The translations under genes and the position numbers were made by a program. This document shows, in pieces, positions 1 to 6,480 of a stretch of DNA of 10,362 nt. Every line of letters starts with the position of its first letter. The stretch's first letter is position 1. Source of the DNA: Spirochaetota bacterium (GTDB lineage: Bacteria; Spirochaetota; Spirochaetia; SZUA-6); the NCBI GenBank assembly GCA_003641675.1, contig QNBI01000033.1, positions 1 to 10,362 of the forward strand. Reading direction: 5' to 3'. The notes beneath the pieces are model-generated. The model saw nothing but the letters and a program-made list of their open reading frames with translations, was not told the origin of the DNA and made no database searches.

Positions 1-1211
1 CAGAAATCTATATCAAAATCCGGCATAGAGACCCTCTCCGGGTTTAAGAAACGCTCAAATAGAAGCCCGTACTTCAAGGGGTCTATATCTGTAATATTTA
101 GCGAATATGCAACAAGAGAGCCAGCTCCGGAGCCTCTGCCGGGCCCCACAGGAATTCCGTGCTCCTTTGCAAACTTAATGAAATCCCATACAATAAGAAA
201 ATAACCTGTAAATCCCATGGACGTAATAACAGACAGCTCATAGTTAAGCCTTTTTCCCATTTCTTCTGTAACTGTACTATAGCGTTTATAAAGGCCCTTC
301 CGCGCAGTATCTGCCAGGAACTCATCGCGGGTATATCCTTCCGGCACCTTATATACGGGAAGCTGCGGGCCCGGCAGAGGTATTTCCACATTACATTTCT
401 CAGCTATTTCCAGTGTATTGCTTAAACTCTCCGGAATATCTTTAAAAAGATTCTCCATTTCCTTCGGGGATTTAAAGTAAAATTCGGGAAATGCAAATTT
501 TAGTCTTTTCCCGTCATCAACCTTCTTGTTTGTCCCTATGCATATAAGGATATCCTGAGCACGGGCATCTTCTCTTTCCAGATAGTGAATATCATTAGTT
601 GCAGCGAGAGGTATTCCTGTCTGTTCTGCAATCTCTAAAATTCCTCTGTTAACTTTCTGCTGTTCTTCTATGCCCTGATTCTGAATTTCAAGGTAGAAAT
701 TTCCTTTCCCAAAGATATTCTCATAGTAGCGGGCTTTTTCCGAGGCTTCCGCAAGCCTATCTATTAGAATGAGTTTGGGAATTTCACCTGCAAGACAGCC
801 GGAGAGTCCTATAAGTCCATTCGAATACTTTTCTATGAGTTCATTGTCTATTCTCGGTTTGTAGTAAAATCCCTCCGTATAGGAAAGAGAGGATAGTTTT
901 ATAAGGTTTTTATAACCTTCCGTATTACGCGCAAGAAGAACCATATGCGAATAGCGGTTCCCCTTTTCACTTCCGGATTTTTTAAAACGCGACTCCGGCG
1001 CTATATAAAATTCCGACCCGATTATGGGCTTAATCCCTTTTTTTCGGCATTCCTTGTAGAATTTTAGAACACCGAACATATTGCCGTGATCTGTCAGAGC
1101 TAATGCAGGCATACGATACGATACAGCCTTTTTTACAAGACCTTCTATTGATGCCGCCCCGTCTAAAAGTGAAAAATCAGAATGAACGTGAAGATGAACA
1201 AAACCAGCCAA
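1..1211 (-). CDS. dnaE: DNA polymerase III alpha subunit, N-terminal 403 codons (cut by the left window edge)
   Basis: This is the replicative DNA polymerase catalytic subunit (family C). The visible part has an N-terminal PHP domain, with HLHVHSD at residues 6-12 and TDHGNM near residue 40, followed by the start of the palm domain. The palm carries the [10 protein letters not shown] nucleotide-binding motif and ends with PDFDIDF at residues 397-403, whose first two aspartates (D398, D400) correspond to catalytic D401/D403 of E. coli DnaE. The rest lies outside the window. The start is a TTG at 1211-1209, chosen because a strong purine-rich ribosome binding site (GGGGAGGGG) lies 7 bases upstream and the protein then begins as family members do. 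The PHP metal-ligand histidines that are altered in E. coli look intact here, so a PHP-linked exonuclease activity is possible (inference). It lies 21 bases after the FAD-subunit gene and may be co-transcribed with it. Confidence 0.96.
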   Translation of the reverse strand, partial: MAGFVHLHVHSDFSLLDGAASIEGLVKKAVSYRMPALALTDHGNMFGVLKFYKECRKKGIKPIIGSEFYIAPESRFKKSGSEKGNRYSHMVLLARNTEGYKNLIKLSSLSYTEGFYYKPRIDNELIEKYSNGLIGLSGCLAGEIPKLILIDRLAEASEKARYYENIFGKGNFYLEIQNQGIEEQQKVNRGILEIAEQTGIPLAATNDIHYLEREDARAQDILICIGTNKKVDDGKRLKFAFPEFYFKSPKEMENLFKDIPESLSNTLEIAEKCNVEIPLPGPQLPVYKVPEGYTRDEFLADTARKGLYKRYSTVTEEMGKRLNYELSVITSMGFTGYFLIVWDFIKFAKEHGIPVGPGRGSGAGSLVAYSLNITDIDPLKYGLLFERFLNPERVSMPDFDIDF

Positions 1212-1218
1212 GCAGTTA

Positions 1219-1227
1219 CCCCTCCCC
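1219..1227 (-). promoter_or_regulatory. Strong ribosome binding site of dnaE
   Basis: On the minus strand the sequence is GGGGAGGGG, 7 bases before the TTG start of dnaE. It lies inside the 21-base gap after the FAD-subunit stop codon. It decides the non-ATG start, because no ATG or GTG lies suitably placed in this frame. Confidence 0.7.
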
Positions 1228-1232
1228 GGATA

Positions 1233-2258
1233 TTAAAAATATAATTTGCTTTGCCGATTCTGTAAACCGCCAATCTGTCCCAGATAGTCAGGATATTCCA
1301 AATTATTTAAAAACCACAGCATTATTCTCTTTAAAGCCGAAGCCCTGTATGATTCTACCGGATTAATAGAGGCAGGCGTAGCCAGAACACCTGTCTCTTT
1401 TATATCTTTAGGTTTATAAAATCCGTCTAAAAGGTCTGTAATCTGGCTTTCTATTAAGCTTAAATCCTTCTCTGTCAGAGGAATTTTTTTCCCCTGCAGA
1501 GTCATTTCAATATTTCGTTCACGTATCACTCTATTTCCGATTCCGCCGAAAGAAAGCCTTATATCCTCTATACTTTCTTTCTCAATTCTTGCAAACCCCG
1601 AAAAAATTGCTCCCGGGTATGTACTGCTCCCATCCATACCGAAAACACGCGAATAACTCCTGTTCCAGCTGCCGTATGGAATTCTTACCCTCGTTAATAT
1701 TTCATTTTCCGACAGAATGCTTTCACCATCCGCCTTCTTTAAACCGGAAATTAATATCCAGCCTGTGTGGGCGATGCTCCGTATTTCCAGCTGTGCATCC
1801 AGAGCATAAAGTATTGTTATAATTTCTGAGTAATCCCAGGGAGAACAGATGAGCCCTCCTAACGTGGCAAGATTCCGGGTTCCGTAATATCCGTAGTTTA
1901 TAATAGCATTGTAAAGAGTTTTCGGAACAATCCTGCTTCCTATACTTGCAAGCCTGGAAAGCGGCACAGCAGCGCCTATTTCTAAAAATCTCTCCCTCCG
2001 GACTACCTTTGTTAAGTCCTGAACACGTTTAAGTGAAATTACAGGCCTCCCGCCGGCACCCCCCCTTTCCCTTTCGCTCCGGCGGTTCATCATAATACCT
2101 GTTCCGCCTGCAAAGATAATGCTGCCGGGATTTTTATTGTACAAAGTCAGTAATTCCTTAATACTGCGCGGGAAAAAAATAGTTTGTGCCGCCGAAGCGC
2201 TTTTAACGCCAGGGATAGTTACCGGCTGTTTTTTGGGTTTGGCAGGTCTTTCTTTCAT
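1233..2258 (-). CDS. FAD-binding subunit of a molybdenum-hydroxylase-type complex (XdhB/CoxM/CutM-like)
   Basis: This 341-residue protein resembles the FAD-binding medium subunit of xanthine dehydrogenase and CO dehydrogenase, which passes electrons between iron-sulfur clusters and the final acceptor. The first FAD motif is FAGGTG at residues 49-54. The second region reads RNLATLGGLICSPWDYSE at 128-145; the family usually has GGN here, and this protein has GGL. The C-terminal part has the CO dehydrogenase flavoprotein-like SYRASALKRIMLWFL at about 303-317. A charged, glycine-rich loop at about 60-71 follows the first FAD motif and is encoded in part by a run of seven G. The protein starts 4 bases after the ferredoxin-like gene stops, with AGGAGA upstream at a rather long spacing. 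FAD binding looks plausible, but no in-vivo electron partner is obvious because the neighbouring iron-sulfur subunit has lost its ligands. Substrate unknown. Confidence 0.85.
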   Translation of the reverse strand: MKERPAKPKKQPVTIPGVKSASAAQTIFFPRSIKELLTLYNKNPGSIIFAGGTGIMMNRRSERERGGAGGRPVISLKRVQDLTKVVRRERFLEIGAAVPLSRLASIGSRIVPKTLYNAIINYGYYGTRNLATLGGLICSPWDYSEIITILYALDAQLEIRSIAHTGWILISGLKKADGESILSENEILTRVRIPYGSWNRSYSRVFGMDGSSTYPGAIFSGFARIEKESIEDIRLSFGGIGNRVIRERNIEMTLQGKKIPLTEKDLSLIESQITDLLDGFYKPKDIKETGVLATPASINPVESYRASALKRIMLWFLNNLEYPDYLGQIGGLQNRQSKLYF

Positions 2259-2262
2259 AATA

Positions 2263-2745
2263 TTATCGTCTTCTCCTGCTCCTCATATTCACAAGTTTCT
2301 TAACACCCTGAATAATACCGTTAGAATCATCCACCGGACTCAAGATACCGGAAAGCGCATATTTAATATCATCATCGCCTGGAAAAGTTTTTTCTAAAAA
2401 CAGCCCCTTAACAGCCATAATAATACTATTGCTCCTGTAGCTTACGGTATTCTTTAGAACTTCACTTATAATCAGACTTCTATCCGGAAATTCTTTTATA
2501 AGGTTAATCCCTTCTATTGTAACAATCTCTGTGTCCATTAGCTCGAAAAAAGGAATGGAACATGCATCTACTGTTTTGCCATTCTTAAGAACAAGACACA
2601 GGCCGCAGTTTCCCGCTCCCTGGCTGCCCCTTGTTCCTACGAGCCCCAGATCCTCCCTTAAAACATCGAGCAAGTTTTTCCATACCGGAGCTTTTAGTTT
2701 TATATTTTTGCCGTTAAGCTTTAATGCAACCTCTGTTTTTACCAA
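2263..2745 (-). CDS. Degenerate [2Fe-2S] small subunit of the molybdenum-hydroxylase family (CoxS/XdhC-type ferredoxin) lacking most cluster cysteines
   Basis: Normal relatives (about 150-170 residues) bind two [2Fe-2S] clusters with eight cysteines. Here the plant-ferredoxin half is recognisable: LLDVLREDLGLVGTRG at 25-40, then SQGAGNCGLC, then C62. The first ligand of the usual GC-x4-C-x2-C pattern is Gln42; only C47, C50 and C62 remain. In the C-terminal helical half the usual CGFC is RSNS (104-107) and the usual CRC is SPV (136-138), although flanking residues (MAVKGLF, YALSGIL, IIQGVKKLV) still follow the family pattern in the same frame. So the second cluster cannot form in the known way and the first is doubtful. 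The protein ends in a basic RSRRRR tail. The start is a TTG at 2745-2743 with GAGG six bases upstream. It lies 19 bases after the large-subunit gene. The family assignment is secure; the function is not. Confidence 0.88.
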   Translation of the reverse strand: MVKTEVALKLNGKNIKLKAPVWKNLLDVLREDLGLVGTRGSQGAGNCGLCLVLKNGKTVDACSIPFFELMDTEIVTIEGINLIKEFPDRSLIISEVLKNTVSYRSNSIIMAVKGLFLEKTFPGDDDIKYALSGILSPVDDSNGIIQGVKKLVNMRSRRRR

Positions 2746-2764
2746 TTGATACCTCTGCTAATTT

Positions 2765-4978
2765 TTAAGAGCTTTCCAGATATTCCTGTATCGTTAACGG
2801 AGTCACAGGCAGATGATTCGGATAAAATCCAGTTGCCTGGCTAACAGCAGATACATATGCAGGCGCAACAGCTGCAACAGAAAGCCCGTGAACACCGGTC
2901 CTGACAAAACCCGTATTTTTTTCGCTGTGCATTTCATTTTTAACAAAAGAAATATCAATATACGGGAGAATACCCATATATCCCCTATTTTGTATTATAT
3001 TTTTCTCAATTATTCCGCCGGATTCGAATTTTATACCTCTGCCTGCTGCGAGGTTAAGTCCAATAACAATATCCTGCCTAACACCTCTTTCCGTTGCTTT
3101 TATACAGCGGCTGTTTTCTCCTGCGGAAATGTCCGTACCCCCCCCCATAAACCCGTCGACTGCAACCCAGACACCCCTAATTAGAACTTCAAAACTTAAA
3201 GGGTCCAGCTCCACTTCTGTAACAACGGCTGCCCATGAAACAGAGGAAAAGGTCGTTGCTGTTTTTGTATCTATCTGTTTCTTTAAAACTGCAGGTATTC
3301 TGTGTACCTTTTTCACCTCTATGGGCAGAGGGCTGTTAAACCGCTTTTTCTGTACTGCCGAAATACATTCATTTACAAGCCTGGGGATAAGCACAGATTC
3401 TATCAGGGGTTTCGCAGGCCCGGTATCCGGAACTGTATCCGTATCGATACCTGCTGCAGATACATTCACATTCTTTAGCCCAAGTTTATTCCCTGCAGCT
3501 GACAAAACTACCGCCCGCATGAGTTCCAGATTCTGGAATGTAGAATACACGATTATATTCTCATCCCGGGCCAGTTTCATACGGAGAGAATATTTCCTGG
3601 GATCGTTATCTTTATCGTTGTTCATGCCCTGAAAGCAGAGACCCAAACCTATACCTCTTAACGGACCTGCCGTATCCGAAAGAGCTGTCCGCCGTTTTTT
3701 TAAGGTTTCGTATGCAGCATATTTTCTCCGGAAGTCCGATTTTTCAACAACACTGTCAAGAACAAACTCGGCGCCCTTATAATCCGGAAGCCTTGCGCCG
3801 GAAGGCAGTATCCCCTTATTCTCAATTAAAAATTTTTTCTTCCAGATATAGGGGTCCAGCTGGGAAATCTCTGCAAGCCTTGCCGAGTGAAGTTCTATTC
3901 CCAGAAAAGCCTGAGGAGTCCCCGAGCCGACAGAAACACCAAAGGGAATTCTGTCGGTCTTTACAAGCTTTCCCGTAATTTCCGCATTGGGAAATCCGTA
4001 GGAACCTGCGGCCATAGTTAAAATTCTCTCAAATATTTCCTCTGCTCCGTCAGTATAAGCCCCTGCATCCATTACTATTTCCGCTTTTATCGCCTTTGGA
4101 ATTCCACCTTCATCCAGTGCTGTTTTATATCTGGCTATAACAGGATAGCGCTTCGCTGCATACATGAAATCTTCTTCTGCGGAATAAACCATTCTGACGG
4201 GTTTTCCTGTAACAAATGATAAAAGAGCAGAGTGCCCGGCAACGACAACAGAATCCATAAGACGTCCGTTAAATCCCGGGTTAAAACAAATGGTTTCAAC
4301 ATTAGAATTAACCTCCGCTTCCCGCTCATCACCGGCATATTTTAGAAGCTCCGATTCTGCCCTTTCAACCGGAGGAACTAAAACCCTGATTTTCTTTTTC
4401 GGCAGCCTTAACATTTCAGAAACAGCCAGTTGAACACCAAAAGGGTCCTGAGTATTGCTTATAATCAACAGCCGGGTACCGTTCCAGACAGAAACAGCCG
4501 CCTGCGGCTCTTCGTGAAATTGACGCTGAGCACCCGTGCTGTACTCTTCCTCTACAATCTGGTATGCATTTTTAAAAGCACTGTCAATATTACCGCGCCT
4601 TCTTATTGCAGTTCTGCACAGGTATTCCTCTACTGTTTCCGCATTTACCGTATTGAGTATAGCTTTTTCTTTTTTATATTTTATACTAACTTTCATGGAG
4701 AGATAGCTCAGAGTATTTCTATCCGGCCCTGCCATGAGAAGAACAGCTTCACCTTTATAGTTTACATTCCCCTCTGCCAGCCACGGCCTTGCAATGCATG
4801 TTTTGGGATGAGTATTAATTGTTCTGCTGCCGGGTATGCTGTCTGCTGAGACGACAAAGTACCCTTTTGGAAGTTTCGGTATTTTTATAGAAACTATTCT
4901 TCCCTTTGAGATGGGAGAACGAACCGTAATACCGTAAAGCGTTCCTTCCGGATAGATATCACTCACAAAATTAATCAT
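2765..4978 (-). CDS. Large (molybdopterin-type) subunit homologue of xanthine/CO dehydrogenases with lost active-site motifs
   Basis: This 737-residue protein keeps the overall plan of the molybdenum-hydroxylase large subunit: LYGITVRSP at 14-22, SADSIPG at 44-50, FHEEPQ at 154-159, NTQDPF at 175-180, GKPVRM followed by AEEDFMYAAKRYPV at 258-280, VGSGTPQAFLGIE at 350-362 and RGIGLGL at 441-447. Where relatives have GGFGGK it has PGFNGRL (234-240), after an extra stretch of roughly 30 residues. Where they have a GQG loop it has QNLEL (482-486). The catalytic glutamate of the GVGE motif is replaced in GVHG (695-698). Relatives hydroxylate purines, aldehydes or CO; this protein probably cannot by that mechanism. 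The ATG lies 6 bases after the xdhC-like stop, without a clear ribosome binding site, which suggests translational coupling. A run of nine G encodes part of MGGGT near residue 611. It is intact end to end, so it is not an obvious pseudogene. Confidence 0.88.
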   Translation of the reverse strand: MINFVSDIYPEGTLYGITVRSPISKGRIVSIKIPKLPKGYFVVSADSIPGSRTINTHPKTCIARPWLAEGNVNYKGEAVLLMAGPDRNTLSYLSMKVSIKYKKEKAILNTVNAETVEEYLCRTAIRRRGNIDSAFKNAYQIVEEEYSTGAQRQFHEEPQAAVSVWNGTRLLIISNTQDPFGVQLAVSEMLRLPKKKIRVLVPPVERAESELLKYAGDEREAEVNSNVETICFNPGFNGRLMDSVVVAGHSALLSFVTGKPVRMVYSAEEDFMYAAKRYPVIARYKTALDEGGIPKAIKAEIVMDAGAYTDGAEEIFERILTMAAGSYGFPNAEITGKLVKTDRIPFGVSVGSGTPQAFLGIELHSARLAEISQLDPYIWKKKFLIENKGILPSGARLPDYKGAEFVLDSVVEKSDFRRKYAAYETLKKRRTALSDTAGPLRGIGLGLCFQGMNNDKDNDPRKYSLRMKLARDENIIVYSTFQNLELMRAVVLSAAGNKLGLKNVNVSAAGIDTDTVPDTGPAKPLIESVLIPRLVNECISAVQKKRFNSPLPIEVKKVHRIPAVLKKQIDTKTATTFSSVSWAAVVTEVELDPLSFEVLIRGVWVAVDGFMGGGTDISAGENSRCIKATERGVRQDIVIGLNLAAGRGIKFESGGIIEKNIIQNRGYMGILPYIDISFVKNEMHSEKNTGFVRTGVHGLSVAAVAPAYVSAVSQATGFYPNHLPVTPLTIQEYLESS
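3138..3146 (-). repeat. Homopolymer of nine G inside the large-subunit gene
   Basis: The plus strand shows nine consecutive C, read on the coding strand as nine G spanning an ATG and three glycine codons (MGGGT, about residues 611-615). A one-base change in length would shift the frame for the last sixth of the protein. Whether it varies in the population cannot be seen from one sequence. Confidence 0.9.
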
Positions 4979-4984
4979 AATTTA

Positions 4985-5809
4985 CTATACAATCTTCTGA
5001 ATACCGGCATCCAGAGGATTCAACTGCGGATTTATTCTCATGTGAATTGCATCCACCCCATACTCAACAGAAAGAACCTCTGCCGCAATAGATATTGCAA
5101 TCTCTCCTGCCGTATCACCTCCAATTTTTAAACCAGCAGGAGAATAGATATACGATGGAATCGCATACCCTCTCTGCTCAAGATTCCTGAATGCAGTTTT
5201 TACCTTTGCTTTGGAGCCTATTAAACCAACGTAGGTGAAGCTCTTTTTACAATCGAGCAGCTGCTGCAGTACCGCGGAATCGTAGCTGTGCCCGTGGGTT
5301 GCAATAAAACAGTAATCGGCAGCTATAAGTTCATCCTTAACCATAGAAATATCATTATAATCTGCAATAACAACATTTCTATCCGGCTTGTCGGAAAAAT
5401 ACTCTTTAATCTCCGGCCTGGAATCAAAAACAGTTACAAAAAACCCGGCTAATTCAAGCAAAGGGACAAGGGCTCTGCCTATATGTCCGCCGCCGAAAAG
5501 AAGAAACATCTTCTTAGCCCTTATATACTCATAGAATAGGGTCATATCCCCGCCGCAGTTCATACCCTCATCTTTAAGCTTTATGTGTTCTATCAGGTTT
5601 TTCTTTTCTTTAAACAATGCTTTTGCCCTATTAACAGCATCGAATTCAACAGCTCCTCCCCCGATTGTTCCGTATGTGTTTCCGTCCTTAGTAACTACAA
5701 GTTTAAACCCTTCCTTTCCCGGCGAACCGGAGTATGTCTCTGCAACTGTTATAACAACACATGTCTCACCTCTGGAAATTATTTCAGCTATCCGTTTATA
5801 AATATTCAT
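4985..5809 (-). CDS. XdhC/CoxI family protein (molybdenum-cofactor handling for xanthine dehydrogenase-type enzymes)
   Basis: XdhC proteins bind molybdopterin cofactor, support its sulfuration and deliver it to the large subunit of xanthine dehydrogenase-like enzymes. This 274-residue protein has the expected order: an N-terminal domain with YSGSPG (26-31) and YGTIGGGAVEFDA (46-58), a conserved NCGGDM (84-89) with the family cysteine C85, and a C-terminal Rossmann domain with LLFGGGHIGRALVPL (103-117), THGHSYD (171-177), YVGLIGSKAK (193-202) and SPAGLKIGGDTAGEIAISIAAEV (about 223-245). All these look normal, in contrast to the degenerate large and small subunits downstream. The ATG at 5809 is the first gene of the leftward operon; a candidate promoter lies just upstream. 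It could also act on an enzyme encoded elsewhere. Confidence 0.9.
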   Translation of the reverse strand: MNIYKRIAEIISRGETCVVITVAETYSGSPGKEGFKLVVTKDGNTYGTIGGGAVEFDAVNRAKALFKEKKNLIEHIKLKDEGMNCGGDMTLFYEYIRAKKMFLLFGGGHIGRALVPLLELAGFFVTVFDSRPEIKEYFSDKPDRNVVIADYNDISMVKDELIAADYCFIATHGHSYDSAVLQQLLDCKKSFTYVGLIGSKAKVKTAFRNLEQRGYAIPSYIYSPAGLKIGGDTAGEIAISIAAEVLSVEYGVDAIHMRINPQLNPLDAGIQKIV

Positions 5810-5840
5810 ACAGCTCTTAAGCCCCCTATTATATCCATAA

Positions 5841-5869
5841 ATTGTAGATTCCTATTGCAAAAAAGGCAA
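5841..5869 (-). promoter_or_regulatory. Candidate leftward promoter for the xdhC-like operon
   Basis: On the minus strand a -35-like TTGCCT (5869-5864) is separated by 17 bases from a -10-like TACAAT (5846-5841). A perfect TATAAT (5833-5828) lies a little further downstream but has only a poor -35 at the right distance. Either would give a leader of about 10-25 bases before the ATG at 5809. This is consensus matching only. Confidence 0.5.
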
Positions 5870-5888
5870 GACATCGAAAGCCCTTTTG
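5858..5888. repeat. Imperfect inverted repeat in the divergent promoter region
   Basis: CAAAAAAGGC (5858-5867) and GCCCTTTTG (5880-5888) are nearly reverse complements, with a loop of 12 bases and a small bulge. The left arm overlaps the -35 box of the leftward candidate promoter, so it could be an operator. A related AAAAGGGG lies in the spacer of the carD promoter (5932-5939). No poly-T follows at a terminator-like position, so I do not call a terminator. Confidence 0.35.
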
Positions 5889-5925
5889 TTCTGCAACGGT
5901 CTTCTAAATACTGTTTGGAAGGCTT

Positions 5926-5954
5926 TTGACTAAAAGGGGTTTTTTTGATATATT
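5926..5954 (+). promoter_or_regulatory. Sigma-70-type promoter of the carD-ispDF operon
   Basis: TTGACT (5926-5931) and TATATT (5949-5954) are separated by exactly 17 bases, a near-consensus housekeeping promoter. The expected transcription start is at about 5960-5962, which coincides with the carD ATG at 5962. The transcript would therefore have a leader of 0-2 bases and no ribosome binding site. Confidence 0.75.
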
Positions 5955-5961
5955 AGTTAGT

Positions 5962-6480
5962 ATGAGATCCACAGGAAAAAGTAATTTTAAAACAAGGTAC
6001 AGCGTAGGCCAGGAAATCGTTTACCCTATTCAGGGAGTAGGCCATATTGAATCTATAGAGGAAAGGCCCTTTAAAGATGAGGTTCTTCTTTACTATATTA
6101 TCTACCTGGAAGTAACGGATATGACAATCATGGTACCCGTAGACAGAGCCGACGAACTCGGGATACGGCCCATAGTAAGCAAACGTGAAGCTCAAAAGGC
6201 GCTAAGGCTTATATCGGAAGATTACGAACCTATACCGGCGGACTGGAAAATGCGGTATCAGATGAATCTGGATCTTTTAAAGAAAGGAAGCGTCATAGAT
6301 ATTGCAACTGTAGTTAGAGCACTTTACCACAGAAGCCAGATTAAGGAACTTCCAATACTTGAAAGAAAACTTTACGATAATGCATTAAAACTTCTTATCG
6401 ATGAAATATCTTTTTCTCTTAACAAGAATAAAGAAGAGGTTGAGAAAATAATATTTACAAAGCTCGAGGTAACCGATTAA
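5962..6480 (+). CDS. carD: CarD family RNA polymerase-binding transcription regulator
   Basis: CarD-type proteins bind the RNA polymerase beta subunit and stabilise open promoter complexes, notably at rRNA promoters. The 172-residue protein has an N-terminal Tudor-like RNA polymerase-interacting domain (about residues 13-65; YSVGQEIVYPIQGVGHIESI, then MVPVDRADELGIRP) and a C-terminal helical DNA-binding domain with W95 in ADWKMR, which corresponds in position to the tryptophan that wedges into the upstream edge of the promoter bubble in mycobacterial CarD. The frame is open back to a TTG at 5926, but that codon is the -35 box of the promoter. I choose the ATG at 5962. No Shine-Dalgarno precedes it, which fits leaderless translation. 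It is first in an operon with ispD, whose start overlaps its stop codon. Confidence 0.9.
   Translation: MRSTGKSNFKTRYSVGQEIVYPIQGVGHIESIEERPFKDEVLLYYIIYLEVTDMTIMVPVDRADELGIRPIVSKREAQKALRLISEDYEPIPADWKMRYQMNLDLLKKGSVIDIATVVRALYHRSQIKELPILERKLYDNALKLLIDEISFSLNKNKEEVEKIIFTKLEVTD
6466..6469 (+). promoter_or_regulatory. Ribosome binding site supporting an ATT start for ispD
   Basis: GAGG lies six bases before ATT at 6476, inside the last codons of carD. An in-frame TAA at 6470-6472 closes the ispD frame just upstream, so this site and the ATT define the only well-placed start. Confidence 0.6.

Noticed and set aside
2263..2745. Frameshift or selenocysteine as the cause of missing cysteines in the ferredoxin-like subunit
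   Set aside because: Residues on both sides of each lost motif match the family in a single frame, and there is no in-frame TGA.
3129..3632. A 167-codon open frame on the plus strand, opposite the large-subunit gene
   Set aside because: It is rich in S, T and F with no family pattern, and the opposite strand carries a clear protein family across the same bases.
5930..5946. Run of G and T after TTGACT as a rho-independent terminator
   Set aside because: No stable stem precedes the T run on the plus strand, and the bases form the spacer of a good promoter.
5926..5961. Upstream TTG start for carD adding 12 residues
   Set aside because: The TTG is the -35 box of the promoter and would not be transcribed from it; the added residues are not family-like.
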